A stretch of 64,000 nucleotides of DNA from Cannabis sativa (GCF_029168945.1 NW_026870037.1:372001-436000); one strand, 5' to 3'. Numbered from the stretch's first letter, positions 1-15,239 are shown. Notes: generated from the sequence alone by a model not told the origin. A program made the numbers and translations.

Positions 1-282
1 ACTTGTGATCTCTAAAAATCAGAGTGCCTTCCTTTCCAACAAACTGATCACTGATTATGTTTTGGACATATAATCATGTTTATATTCCATTATGTTGACG
101 ACACTATAATCATGAATAAATATATATTTATATATGTTCTGGACTTAATAGAATTTATACATTAAGTATAATCATGAAATAAATCATGTGAACCATGCAA
201 TATAGAATGATTTCTGATCTTTTATTAATTAGTAAATCTGATTATATTGAAATGGGTTTTATTTAAGGCAGACAACCCAACA
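1..282 (-). mobile_element. Terminal fragment of a Copia-type LTR (antisense)
   Basis: This is the reverse complement of the first ~280 bases of the solo LTR at 17853-19712. It shares the landmark containing attagtaaatctgatt and ends in cccaaca at 282, the complement of the TGTTGGG LTR start. The remainder of the copy lies left of the window, so it could be a solo LTR or the end of a full element. The family match is seen directly. The Copia assignment rests on the typical TGTTGGG...CCCAACA termini and is an inference. Confidence 0.75.
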
Positions 283-599
283 TGTACAACCTAAAAACCC
301 AAATTCATCTCGCATAAACACCGATGTTAGGGAAACGCGACCTGGGGGTCATGCTACACTTAGCATGATGCGAAGGGAGTAGGCAATAAGCCTGGATCAA
401 GTCGACCACCGATACATTTGCAAAGACCAAACCAAAATGACAAAGATAGCGCGTATACCTATTTAAGTAGGGGATGTGTGTCAAATCTCTTTCAAAGAAG
501 GAGGCCCGTGCGATAGGAGCATAAAAAAATAGGGTCAAGCACTGGTCCTAATGGGTCCAGATCAAAGGCTCATGATCAGAGCAGATCGACCAGGACCCA

Positions 600-1450
600 T
601 GCACGCAAGAGACAAACACATGGGTAAGATACACGTCGCCACCATCAAGATGAACAAGAAAACATGAGTAATTCTCAAAGTTACCAATCTAAAAGTTACT
701 CTGCAACAAGATCAATTAGTAATTGCGACCAGAGGAATGAAAGGTGACGCGACCCTAATTTGCATGAACACTTGAACCGTAGGCAGCTTGACTTACACAA
801 ATATCTAAACCGAAATGTTCTAGATCTTTGAGATCAATTGAATCAGAGCACAGGTTGACAGCAGCAAGTCGAGCAGTCAGCCATGGATCCGTTTCAATCA
901 AGAATGATATAATTAGAAGACAAGTTCAGGCGATACCAAGACAGTGAATATGGGAAATTATCAGGGTATGATTCAGATGAAGAAACTGAAACATTTCATT
1001 CTAATATATTAAATTCTGAATTCTCTTAAGGATTCAAAATCCCACATGTTGTACAACATGACATTACAACCGATCATGTCGCACATTTGAACAATTTTAA
1101 CACTATAATGGGAGCAAGCAATGTTTCCAACAACTTGCATTGCATTCTATTTCCAACATCTCTGAGAAGAGATGCAAGCAACTGGTTTGATAAATTCACC
1201 AACCATCCCATTACATCCTGAGAACAACTATCTAAAGATTTCAAGATACAGTTTTAGGTTGTAAGAGACGGAAGGCTAAAGGTACACTCACTAACTAACA
1301 TCAAGTAGCAGCCAGGAGAGTCTCTAAAGGCTTACCTGAGTCGTTTCAGCGCGGTAGCAGCCAAAGTGAGGAACTTGAACATTAATATTTAGTTGACAGC
1401 CCTTCAGGCTAGAATAACAACTGATATGTCAACAAGGAGAGGTGAATTGT
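600..1450 (+). pseudogene. Tat-type Ty3 retrotransposon gag, 5' part (broken)
   Basis: Forward translation of about 1030-1450 gives a recognisable plant retrotransposon gag (capsid) segment. It includes HLNNFNTIMGASNVSNN, then RRDASNWFDKF, then ESLKAYLSRFSAVAAKVRN. The spacing between the tryptophan-containing W-[FL] block and the 'L..YL.RF' block is typical of the family. Several in-frame stops interrupt it (near 1028, 1221, 1256, 1307 and 1390). The sequence from about 600 to 1030 appears to be the diverged gag N-terminus. The reading is cut at about 1450 by an inserted DNA element and resumes at about 3211. The lineage call (Tat/Ogre-like) is an inference from the gag style. Confidence 0.65.
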
Positions 1451-4818
<3,368 letters not shown>

Positions 4819-5164
4819 TTAATAATACTTGAGTCATAATAATACATTAAATTGGAGGTGTTACCACTAGGTTAGTTATGTTTTATTTATTTATTTTTGT
4901 CGGGTATTAGTTGTAAGTCGATTATATTTTAATTATATTAAAAATTAGACCAAAATTAGACTAGTGTATTATTATGTACTATTTTAAAAAAAAAATATAA
5001 GATTTGAATTATCATTTAATAAAATAAAAAGCTTAATAATAAATATTTACTATATTAACTTGGGATAATTTCATAAATATCCAAAAAAAAAAAGTAAAAT
5101 AAAATTACAAAAAATTTCATAATTATCATTTTTTTCCATCTCTCTCTTATCTATTTTTTTTTAT

Positions 5165-5168
<4 letters not shown>

Positions 5169-5199
<31 letters not shown>
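5169..5199. repeat. (TA)n microsatellite
   Basis: An uninterrupted TA dinucleotide run lies immediately beside a Helitron 3' terminus. Confidence 0.95.
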
Positions 5200-5201
<2 letters not shown>

Positions 5202-5204
<3 letters not shown>

Positions 5205-5229
5205 GCAAAAAGTTACGTGCGAGACACGT
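5202..5229 (-). mobile_element. Helitron 3' terminus (hairpin plus CTAG)
   Basis: Read on the minus strand, the end consists of the hairpin acgtgtctcgcacgt (5 bp arms ACGTG/CACGT), then a 9-bp spacer, then CTAG, then a host T. That is the standard Helitron 3' architecture. It matches the ends at 45497-45524 and 51299-51326. The 5' terminus of this copy was not located. Confidence 0.65.
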
Positions 5230-6572
5230 ATACTAAATTTTATGCTAATTTTTTTTCTACATTATTAAAAAGTATATAATTAAAAATTAAAAAAAATATA
5301 TTATTAGTTATTAGGTTCAACATCATTACCCTGTGTTCATTTTTAAGGAAAAAAATATATTTATGAAATAATAATTTGTTGCAACGAGTGTAAAGGTAAA
5401 ATGTGGAAAATATATTATTTATTAGTAGAGTATTGACAATTTCAACAGTAAATTATCATTTTTTTCCCATCTCTCTCTTATCTATTTTTTTTTTTATTTT
5501 TGTATATATATATATACAAATATATAATAAGTATACATTTTTATATCTCATTTTTTTAATACTCTTTTTCTTTCTAACAAAAAAAATTAAGAGCACTCTC
5601 TTATATTTTTCTATCTTTTACATGATTATTAAAAATAGTATATTTTTTTGGATGTTTTGTAGTTTATTCAAAATTAATTTATGAATGATTTGCATATTTT
5701 ATAACAAGATTAATGTCTTGTTATTTTTCTGCTGATTAATAGTTGTCTTTTTATTATTTTATAGTTGTTTTTATGTTGTTGTTTAAGTGTTCAATAATCT
5801 TTTTATAGTTGTTTTTATGTATTTTTTTTTTGCACATTTGTTGTTTAGTTTATCTGCATTTTTTATCGTGTATATTTTCAGTTTATTCCAGATAATATTT
5901 TTGTTGTATATATGTGTATTTGTTTTGTTATTTTCATGTTATTTTTTAGTTATTTTTCAGATTATAGTTGTTTTTTAACTATCACTAACTCAAAAAGAAA
6001 AAGAAAAAAAAATTAAAAAAATAAAATTGTAACAATAAAATTCCATGAAAAAAAATAATGTAATATTACAAATATATAACATTGTTAAAACTAAGTAAAA
6101 CAATATCGTAAATACAATAACATATTAACATATTATTTTACTTATTGCAATTGGGTTAATATTTTGTTATTTTTCTGTTGCTTTGTAATTATATTTTTGT
6201 TGTTATATAGTTATTTTAGTATTGCTTTTTAGTTATTTTTGAGTTTTTTTTTTTACTGAAACACTATTTTTATAATTTTGAAACTTTACACATTATTTTT
6301 GTAAAATTAGTACAGTAAAAATTTAAAAAATTCTGTATGACAATACTTTGTAAATTTTCCCTATTTTATAGTATTTTTATAAGTTTTCCTGTAAGTTAAA
6401 AATTACCTATATTTATTACACATTAACCAAATATAACTTTAAAATAATTTTAATCGATAAATACCCTCTTTTATAATTAAAATACCAAATATAATCTCAC
6501 ATGACTTATCATAATTAGAGTTTGTAATGCAATGGGAATATAATATAACTTATAAAAGTGGGTATAAATTAA

Positions 6573-8401
6573 GGGAAACTTACAAAAATACTGTTTTTTT
6601 ACCAAATGTTTTCAAAAATACTGGGACACGACAAATTTTACATTTTTACTGTCCAAGCCCTTTTTTATTTCTTTTATACTGTCCATGCCCAATATATTTA
6701 CTTTTATACTGTAAACAGTAACAAAACACAAACTGCACCTCTCCTTTGTGGTTGAGGATGGACAAATCAACACCAGAATCATAGAAACACCAGGAAAAAA
6801 CTATAAAATCTGGCAAAGAGAAAAAAATACTAAATCAACAACAAATTACTGTTTTGTAGTGTTATTTTACTGTTGTTTTAATATCAAAAAAAGGTCACAT
6901 AAATGAAATATTGTAAAAAATGACAGGACATGGAATCTATACCAGTTCTCATAAAGAGCAATGGACAATAGGAAAAAGAACATAATTATTTCAAGAGAAT
7001 GTGACAATCCTATAAAAAAAAACATAAGAAAACACTACTAAAACAACACAAAAAAAAAAAACATAAAAAACAAGCATAAAAAAACTCTGGAATGGTAGTA
7101 TTCCGATCGGGTGTACTTGGATTCCCAATCCTATAAAAAAACATAAGAAAACACTACTAAAACAAAACTAAAACAACACAAAAAAAAAAAAAAATAAATA
7201 AAGAACATAAAAAACAAGCATAAAAAAACATTAAAACTAAAATAATGAAATGACACACCTCGACAACCCTTTTCCTAATTATGTCTTCAAACAAATCAGT
7301 TGATTGAACAATCTTCACTTGGTGTTTACCCTTTCCCTAAGAGTTAACAAAATAAAACCAAAACAACAACAAGACACAGAGTCAAAAAAACAGAAAACTA
7401 TAAAATAAGACTAACAAAAAAAAAAACATGCAAAATAAAAAAAAAGAAATAGGAAATATAATCAACTTGAAAAAACCCTTAAAACAACACAAGATCAATA
7501 GAAAAAAAAAACCTTATCAGATTTGAGAGACTTTGGAACTTTGGCTCAAACTCAAAATTAGAGTCGGAGTTCTCCAACACAGATTGAGGGTATTTTTGAT
7601 TTAGTGTTCTTTGAAGTACCAGAACTTATATTTACAAGAACAGATCTATAAAATCAAATAAAAAAACCACTCTTTTATTTTCCTCCAAAAGTGTGACTAA
7701 AAATTAGAAAAATTAAAAAAATGAGAAGAAGATGAAGAAGAATAACTGAAGAAGAAATAAAATAAAAAATTTATATGTTAATGGAGAGAGTAAGAGAACT
7801 TAAGGAGGAGGATAGTGAGAAAAAATATGATAAGTGTATGGATTTTGAAAAAAAAAAAAAAAAAAAACAAAAGAAAGAGACCCATGAAGAAGAACAGAAG
7901 AAGAGCAATTACTATTACATGACACCTTATCTTCATGTTCATCATATGAGTCCACCCATCTTCTAAAAAGAACAGGTACTTCATGTTGTTCTTGTTCTGC
8001 AAATAGTTTATAAGGAAAGGTGTTTGATAAAATATTTGGTCTCAAAGTTTAATTTATTTGTGGTTGTGAATGTGATGAGTAGGGACGACATGGACCAGTG
8101 GCTCATATAATAACAGGTGTGATAGGAGTTGGTGTGTTGTCATTTCATGGAGTGTGACTCACTTTCATCAAAAAGTAAAATGAAACTCAATTAAAAGTGA
8201 CAGCTTTTGTCACTATAAATTATAAAATATATATATAAATAAAGGTTTAAAAAAAAGCTGCCATATACTGTCAAAAAAAAAAAAAAGTAAAAGCATGCCG
8301 TATAAAATTTAAATAATATACACAGTAAAAATGTAAACATTACCGTCTCACAGTATATATGTAAAAAAATGGCAAAAATAAGTATATTATGTAAATTTCC
8401 C
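6573..8401. mobile_element. Non-autonomous TIR element with 8-bp target duplication
   Basis: The ends are inverted repeats: gggaaacttacaaaaatact at the left and its diverged complement agtatattatgtaaatttccc at the right. They are flanked by TAAATTAA on both sides (6565-6572 and 8402-8409). The interior contains acagtaaaa/tactgt words, a ~120-bp tandem duplication (about 7012-7095 and 7130-7230) and short exon-like islands on the minus strand. No transposase is visible. The TSD length fits hAT (8 bp) or Mutator (8-10 bp). Confidence 0.75.
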
Positions 8402-8498
8402 TAAATTAAAGAATAATAAAATAAAGGTAAAAATTAAAATAAAAAAAAAAGTTGGTATAAAGTGTAGTTTCCTCTCATTTTCCCGTACATTTTTTTTT

Positions 8499-8785
8499 GG
8501 AAATTTACATGATATACTAATTTTTGCTATTTTTTTACAAAAATACTGTCATGCGGTATTTTTTACATTTTTACTGTATTTTTTTATAAGTTTCATACTG
8601 CAGTATACTGTGTTAAGTTTTCACTGGTGTTCTACTGGTGTTTTTTAGTTGTTTTACTGGTGTTTTGAGTTGTTTTGTTTTGTGTTCTACCGGTGTTTTA
8701 TAAAATACAGTATTTTTGTAAATTTTTTCATGTGACAGTATTTTTGTAAAAATTACCTCAAATTCCAGTATTTTTGTAAGTTTCC
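8499..8785. mobile_element. Short MITE of the same TIR family
   Basis: The 287-bp element starts ggaaatttacatgatatact and ends agtatttttgtaagtttcc. These TIRs match those of the 6573-8401 element. It is flanked by T-runs on both sides (8490-8498 and 8786-8796), consistent with a poly-T target duplication. Its interior repeats 'ctggtgtttt' several times. It lies within about 200 bp of the LSM6 transcription start region, so it may contribute upstream promoter sequence. A diverged relative is at 59735-59910. Confidence 0.7.
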
Positions 8786-8796
8786 TTTTTTTTTTT

Positions 8797-8968
8797 GAGC
8801 CCAATCTAACGTAAGCCCGAATCAGCAGCCCAATAAGTTAAACTAGGGCTAAGCTTAATCTTTCAGATACGGCCAATCTCCCTCGAACTCTCTCTATTGC
8901 GCGCTCCATCACTTTGCTACGCTCTTTCCCTCTCTCTCTCTCTTTCCAAGGCACAATACTCACTCAAG
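8797..8968 (+). promoter_or_regulatory. LSM6: LSM6 proximal promoter and untranslated first exon
   Basis: Two GCCCAAT/GCCCAATA words (about 8799 and 8828) match the reverse complement of site II elements (TGGGCY), which are common in plant housekeeping promoters. A pyrimidine-rich leader (ctctctctct, 8930-8943) follows. A splice donor lies at ctcaag|gtatgc near 8968. The matching acceptor is tttgtag|gggtag just upstream of the ATG at 9697, which makes this a 5'-leader intron. The transcription start itself is inferred. Confidence 0.5.
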
Positions 8969-9409
8969 GTATGCAGCTTTTCATCATGTTTCTTCTTCTT
9001 CTTCTTCTTCATATATGTATATATATGTACGAGATTGAAAGGTATATTTGATCTAGTTTATAGGAAAGTATTTTCTGTTATTTCATTTTCCCCACTGTTT
9101 TCGGAATGGTTGAGTTGAACACATATGGTATGTGAAATCTTATTCTTGATTTGATCTTGCGCTCTCTTAATTTCATTTCATTTAGACTCCTCCATCTTGA
9201 ATTTCAATTTTTTTTTTTTGTTTGTGGTTAGTCAGTCTAAGACAGTTGATTTTTGCCTTTTTTTTTTTAGTTTAATTAGAGAACCCTAAATCTATTGCCC
9301 TCGATTTATAAGGGTTATTGGAGGTATGTATTGCCTTTGATGACATAACTTAATGACAATAGATTTTTTTTTTCAGGAATTGATGACAATAGAATTGTAA
9401 TATATATAC

Positions 9410-9685
9410 ATATATTAATATATCTGTATGGGGATGCTTTTCTTGTGTTTATGGTACTATTTTGAGTGAAGTTGTTCAATTTACTTTGTAGAGGTAGAAT
9501 TGTAACTTAATGAAAGTTAAGTAAAATTGTCTTTGATGACATATTTTGATGAAAGTAGAATTGTAATTTATATAGAGATATATATAATAATATATAATTT
9601 TGCATGGAGGATGTTTTTCTTGTGTTTATGGTATTATTTTTAGTGAAGTTGTTCAATTTACTTTGTAGGGGTAGATTGGTGTAAT
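9410..9685 (+). repeat. Tandem duplication in the LSM6 leader intron, including the splice acceptor
   Basis: Two diverged copies lie 177 bp apart. The block gttgttcaatttactttgta followed by g starts at 9471 and again at 9648. Each copy is preceded by a ttttcttgtgtttatggta segment and followed by a purine-rich (g)ggtaga block. Both copies therefore offer a T-rich tract plus TAG acceptor. The second one directly precedes the exon carrying the start codon. Confidence 0.8.
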
Positions 9686-9696
9686 ATAAAACGAAA

Positions 9697-10431
9697 ATGA
9701 GTGGAGCAGGAGAGAAAGGGTCAACAGCCACAAAAACGCCAGCTGATTTTCTTAAATCAATTCGGGGACGACCTGTTGTCGTGAAACTCAATTCTGGAGT
9801 TGACTACAGAGGTGTGTGTTCTTTGTTATTATTGTTGTTGTTGTTGTATATAGATCCCAGAGATTATCCTGAAGGTTATTATTTTTTTTTTTTGTCTTCA
9901 TTGTTTACATATATGTGGGTTGTGAGACTTTGTGTGTGATTTCTTGTTTTAAATTATCTGTAATGGCTCAGTAGTTTTATTCTCAAGAGACATGGAGTTG
10001 ATTTGAGGGTAACTAATATCATTAGTTTCACGATCTCCTGTTAGTGACAAAGTGTCTATAGTAAATATTGTCAAGAAATCAAAGCATGACGCGACGAATG
10101 GTCATTTTCTCCATAAAATTTACACATTTTTATTTTTTAAACCTGGTTAATTTTCATGTGCAGGTATCCTAGCTTGTCTGGATGGGTATATGAATATTGC
10201 AATGGAACAAACAGAGGAGTATGTCAATGGTCAACTGAAAAACAAATATGGTGATGCATTTATTCGTGGAAACAACGGTAATTTTCAAAGGATTATTTTT
10301 TCTAAATACTAGTGTTCAATTTTTACTTAATACTAGTGTTAAATTTGCTTAGTAATTATAAAATTTTATTTATCTTTGGTGCAGTTCTTTACATCAGTAC
10401 ATCAAAGAGGACTTTAGCTGATGGGGCTTAG
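9697..10431 (+). CDS. LSM6: U6 snRNA-associated Sm-like protein LSm6
   Basis: The coding exons are 9697-9811, 10164-10277 and 10385-10431 (276 nt, 91 aa plus stop); all junctions are GT-AG and the phases join cleanly. The product is a small Sm-fold protein. Sm1 spans about residues 16-50, with the FLKSIRGRPVVVKLNSGVDY strand block followed by RGILACLDGYMNIAMEQTEE. Sm2 contains GDAFIRGNNVLYIS, the RG-N signature that contacts RNA. The length equals that of the usual plant LSm6. In other eukaryotes LSm6 is one of seven subunits of the LSm2-8 ring, which binds the U6 snRNA 3' end in the nucleus, and of the LSm1-7 ring, which acts in cytoplasmic mRNA decay. The start is the only ATG that preserves the conserved N-terminus. 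Frameshift-free exons suggest a functional gene. An open frame reading through the first intron to 9939 is an artefact. Confidence 0.95.
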
Positions 10432-12200
10432 TATTGCCATGTTATCAAGTGGTGAATATAATCTTGTCTCGAGCTTCTCACAATTGTATTATTATGCTTT
10501 TGGATTTTGGTTAAGAATGAACTGAAACTATCCCAACCTGGACTGAATAGTTAGGGTTTTGTTATCAATGCACCATCATATAAGGTCAGCTATCATATAC
10601 ATCATTACCAAAGAGCCATGTTTTATGCTATCATGACGAATGAGAGTATCAAAAGTCTAGGATGATTATATATATATTTTGTTAGATCATTGATGAGGAT
10701 GAATATTGTACATTAAACTTCCATTTCACTAAATTTCTTCCCTTAAAACATTTCAAGGGTGAAAAAACTTACTTAAAAAATTTCGGTGTGAAATGAATGA
10801 TTTAACAGTGATCTAGAATAGTTGCACTTTCTCCCCTTACTTATTGAACTTGCTTTAAAAAGTAGAAAACAGAATTACATTGCAGTTTACGTTTATTGCT
10901 GAATTTTTAATTAATGACAGGACTTGCTTTGTTTTTGCATCTTCACATTTATAATTAGGGTGTTTAGGAGGATAGTATGTATGCATTCAACTGAGTCCAA
11001 GTCTAGTATTATATTGCTCTAGTTTTTCAGTGTGTAGATTCTATGATAGGATGGAGAAGTGGTGGATTAGGGGTAGGATAGTTCAAATCTCTTGTAAGAA
11101 AATTTTGGGGGAAAAGGACAAGAATATGGACTTCAAATCTTTTGTTCGACCTGATATTATACAACTAAAATTGGATGAACTTTTCGTTTCTTTTCTACCA
11201 AACATTGAGTCCATTTCCTCCACCTTCATTTCTTTGGCTATGTAGTTATGACATTAAAAATTGTAGCTTGCTCTCTTTAGGTGGACTGTTACTTTCATGA
11301 ATCCCGGAAGATTGATTCCTCAGCTTCAGATTTGAAGTTCTTTTTCTAGTTGGTCGTACCTAGCATCATCTATTTTCCCTTTTCTGTTTTGACATTGCAT
11401 GTTGTGTTTTAGGCCAAAAATAAAGCTTGTTGCTTAGCTTAATTGGGAATATTGTTTGCAAGAACAGAAATGCCTACAACTGAGGCCAAAATTGTACGAT
11501 ATAAAATTCTATTGGCATGAAAGAGGAAAAAACTATACCCAATCATGTCGAAGATGGTTCGTTTTGATTGTTGGTCTAATTTGTATTGACTATTTTCTTT
11601 ATCTTCTTTAAATAAGTGATATTTATCTTTATAAACTTATGATTTGATCGAGTCTACTATGGTTCAAGTTCAACATGGCTTTAATCTTGAAAAACAATCA
11701 TGAATGTAGTATTCGAAGGTTTGATCCTAATTAAGATTCGCATAGTTTAACGATATCATTCAGCAACGATTTTATTTCATGTGAACTTGGACTAATTTTC
11801 AATGCAATACAAGTGCTTATAAAAGTGTCAACAGTTTCTCTAATCCGTCTTCTCTCGTGCTCATTAAGTCATTCATTATGAAGCTGATAATAATATTAAT
11901 AAAAAGAAAAAAATAACAAAACAAAAAGAACTAGGTTAATTTGAACTCCTACTGTTACTACAACACTAGCTAGCTTTAAACTAAATCCATTCAGAGTATG
12001 TTTCTAAAATTGGAACAAAAAGAAAGACACGAGTTCAATATTTTTACGAAAAAAAAACAATTTGAACTATTATGTGGCTTTTTAAATCACAAGTTTTATA
12101 TTCAAGCTTTGAGTAGTAAGTAGTAATGAACTTTTATTAAATTTAATGATACTAAATAAAAATTAAATAAAAAACGCTATTTTGGTTGTAAGGAAAGGCA
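10432..12200. other. LSM6 3' flank and intergenic region
   Basis: The LSM6 3'UTR probably occupies the first few hundred bases. No coding exon, TIR or LTR was recognised in the rest. The 71-codon open frame at 11030-11245 has no recognisable domain and no flanking gene structure. Confidence 0.5.
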
Positions 12201-12208
12201 AGTTATTT

Positions 12209-12845
12209 TAGGGCTGTTCTGTTCATCTGATCAAATTTGCACTTTTTTGGTCAAATAACATCCAATCTGCACTAAGTGCGGATTTAATTTTTTGGATCCA
12301 ATCCAATTCGCACAATAGCTCAAATCTAATTCAATTTAATCCGCAAAAGTGCGGATTGGATCGGTTACTTTGGATTGGTTATTTTTTAATATTAAATTAT
12401 TTAATATTTATGAAAAAAAATATTTTTTTTTCACATAACTAGCAACAAAATAAAATAAATATAGTTATTTTATGTCTCCAACAACACATTAAATAAATAA
12501 AATAACAAATAACAAATTCAAATGAAGAAAAAAATTGTATATATAAAAAAAATATTTAAATTTATTTTAAATTGTATATAGAAAAAAAAATATATAAGAA
12601 TAGAATATACATTTTATCTATTAAGTTTTGCAATATAATTGTGTTATATGTATTAGACTTTTAAATTACTATTTTTTTTACATTAAAATGTTATTTGTAT
12701 ATAATTTTTTTTAGTTTTGTTATAAATATGTGTGGATTGAATTGAATCGGTTACTTTACATGTCAATCAATATTTCAATCTGTACAAATGCAGATATCCG
12801 CACTTTGCAGATTAGATTGGTTCGACTATTTTATGAACACCTCTA
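12209..12845. mobile_element. hAT-type MITE with 8-bp target duplication
   Basis: The ends are tagggctgttctgttcat and atgaacacctcta (imperfect TIR of the TAGGGGTGTTCA type). They are flanked by AGTTATTT (12201-12208) and AATTATTT (12846-12853), an 8-bp duplication with one mismatch. Subterminal gtgcggattggat and atccgcac words recur in both orientations. A second copy of the same family is at 62882-63627. There is no coding capacity. Confidence 0.85.
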
Positions 12846-12853
12846 AATTATTT

Positions 12854-13335
12854 CAATGAGTTGTTTGCTGATAAGTTAATATTCGGGAATATTGGCAAAA
12901 CTCTCAAATTAACTCTGAAACTCTTTCAAAATCCCTTATTATTTTGGTCTATATAATAAAAAATAGTTTTCAAATAAAATAAATACATATTTTTTAAAAA
13001 ATAACATAATAAATAATGTAAAATAAAAAAAACACAAATTTAATTCCTTTCTTTTTTGGTTTCTTTCTCTTACCATTTCTTTCATGTTCAGACCAGTAGC
13101 ATTGTCAATTTTTTTTAAAAAATAAAGATTGACGATGTAACAACACAAGGTTAAAATACTACTAATTAGTAGAACATAAAGATTTAACTTTCCTCCTCTT
13201 ATCGTAACAAGAAAAAATAAACAGTACCGATACAAAATCACAAGGCCAAAAAAGAAAAACATTTTAAATGCATGACACAATGTGAAAAATTAGACAACTA
13301 AATAGCCCCATAAATAACTAACACAAAAAAAGTAT
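12854..13335. other. EF1-beta 3' flank
   Basis: This AT-rich sequence lies downstream of the minus-strand elongation factor gene and presumably contains its 3'UTR and poly(A) signals. The 113-codon minus-strand open frame at 12939-13280 is Phe/Leu-rich, has no recognisable domain, and lies in the expected 3'UTR. Confidence 0.45.
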
Positions 13336-15086
13336 TTAAATCTTGTTGAAGGCAACGATATCACAGCTCTGGATGTATTCATTAGCAGGCTCGGCAGTAA
13401 GATAGTCCTCGATGATGTTGTCGGGAGACACGAGATCATCGACAATTGTAAGCATAATCTGAAGCTTCTTTATACCATAACCAACGGGAACCAATTTCGC
13501 TGTTACAAATCAAATTAAAAACCAAAGATTAGAATACAATAACTATTAGGAAAAAAAAAACCTCAAAGAAAAGATGACAATCGATGATATTTTGGATTTC
13601 ATTATATTTAGCATAGAGCTAGACAAATAAAGTAGGCACAATGAGTTGAGGGTAAGGCAAACCATACATGCTCCCCACAATAGACCAGGCATCTCAACAC
13701 TCCTAACAGCTTCTTCTAGCTTTTTCATGTCTGTCTCATCATCCCAAGGCTTCACATCCATCAGAATAGAAGATTTTCCACCTAAAGAAAATAAATCAGT
13801 AAGTGTAAGGACAATTTTCACATATAAATTTCTAATTGATGGAAACTTCTGGCAGTTCTCCAAAACATGCATTCACATTATACATACTCTCTTTCTTCTT
13901 AGAAGAAGCCTTTTTAGCAGCCTCCCTCTCCTCAGCGGCCTTCTTGTCCTCCTCTGTCTCATCACCAAAGAGGTCAAGGTCATCGTCATCCTCTTCAACA
14001 GGAGCATCCTAAGAAATTGAATAGATACAAGAGAGCATGTCAATCCAAATATCCTATTGGTCATAAAGTTGTATTCTTAAGAAAGAAAAAACGTGCATGA
14101 TAAATTGCATAATATATCTCTATTCAATTGCAAACAATTAAAGTAACAAAATATGAATTAATTCAGAAGAAAAGAAACTTGTAGGGCATCTCAAACATCT
14201 AAAGAATGTGAGTAGAAGTATGATTTTGGTTCTTTTTCCTTTATTCAAAGAAAGATAAGATGGCACAGTATCAGCAGATATATCAATCTAATTAAAAAGA
14301 AAACAAACAAAAATTTCCAAATACCATTCTTATCATCGATCATTTGTTACCTATATGTAGAGTTAAACAAGAATCATTGTCCCTACCATTCACCAGTATG
14401 ACATTAAAGCAAAATTCCTAAAGGGTCGAACAAAGAAACTAAGAAAAGAAAAAAAAAACTTTACTAATCTAAAACTACAATTCAGATCCGGAACCATTTC
14501 CACAGGACAGGGCAAAAATCAAACTAATTTGATTTACTAAAGACAAATTAAAATACCACTGAATACACAAACAAGCAAAACATACCTTCTTAGGTTCTTC
14601 TACAGGAGCACCTTTGCCACCGATTCCAACACCAACAGCTTTGCCCGGAAAGCTAACGAATCAAATAAAGAAGGCCTCAAAATTGTGAATTTGGATTTAT
14701 ATATTACTATTATACCTCAAAACAATAAAATTCAACACATACTGATACTAATATAGAGAAAATCTGGTGAACCAACCTGGAAGCAAGCTGTGAAGAAACG
14801 CTTTCGTACCACCTGCAAGCATTAGGATAAGAATCCCCGGGCTTTGCAGCCACGGCTGCGTACACCTTAATGTCGTCCTTTGTCAATGCATCTCTAAGAA
14901 CACAATTTACATCACCAATCAAACTCGAGCCTAAATATGAATTGAAAATAACTAAGAAACTAAAATAAAATGAAATTCACGATTTGATCAAAATACATAC
15001 CCAGAGATGTAGGTTTTGCTGGAGAGATATTGATCAAGGGATTTGAGTCCCTCTTCGGTGTGGAGATCTGTGAAGGTGACAGCCAT
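13336..15086 (-). CDS. EF1B: Translation elongation factor 1-beta (eEF1B GEF subunit)
   Basis: Six minus-strand exons: 15001-15086, 14777-14893, 14586-14652, 13888-14008, 13668-13781 and 13336-13499 (669 nt, 222 aa plus stop), with GT-AG junctions and consistent phase. The protein exchanges GDP for GTP on eEF1A during translation elongation in the cytosol. The N-terminal helical region begins [21 protein letters not shown] Pro/Glu linker (GAPVEEPKK) and the acidic block [18 protein letters not shown] precede a Lys-rich hinge (residues ~105-130). The C-terminal GEF domain contains [39 protein letters not shown] and the terminal [10 protein letters not shown]. Length and ending are those of plant EF1-beta. 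The start codon is the first ATG after an in-frame leader and gives the conserved N-terminus. No disruption is seen, so the gene looks functional. Confidence 0.96.
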
Positions 15087-15179
15087 GGCGATTGAAGATA
15101 TTAGTGGAGGCGGAGAGTGAAGTTGGTTTAGTTTCACTAAAAAAAGCACCACTCGTCAAAGGAAGTTGCTCAGCACACA

Positions 15180-15225
15180 GAGTTGGAGTATTTATATTCT
15201 CTTCGATAATGAAACCCTAGTCTCT
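15180..15225 (-). promoter_or_regulatory. EF1B: EF1-beta core promoter: TATA box and telo-box-like word
   Basis: The minus strand reads TATAAATA at about 15189-15196, roughly 105 bases upstream of the start codon. Just beyond it the plus strand reads gaaaccctag (about 15209-15218). This is one base off the plant telo-box AAACCCTAA, which is common in promoters of translation-machinery genes. The assignment is by position and motif only. Confidence 0.5.
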
Positions 15226-15239
15226 GGTATATTCCTTTC

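Larger units (their letters stand above)
4819..6572. other. AT-rich intergenic sequence
   Basis: There is no supportable gene here. The region holds a (TA)n microsatellite at about 5169-5199, a Helitron 3' end at 5202-5229, and long T-rich stretches at 5690-6250 with repeated tagttgttttt-like words. Short open frames at 5403-5684 and 5787-5978 encode low-complexity Phe/Leu/Ile strings and are composition artefacts. Confidence 0.6.

Noticed and set aside
5403..5978. Phe/Ile-rich small open frames resembling membrane proteins
   Set aside because: T-rich composition alone generates such hydrophobic strings. No start context, splice structure or conservation is evident.
13646..14020. 124-codon plus-strand open frame
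   Set aside because: It is antisense to exons 4 and 5 of the EF1-beta gene, whose exon structure is fully explained on the minus strand.
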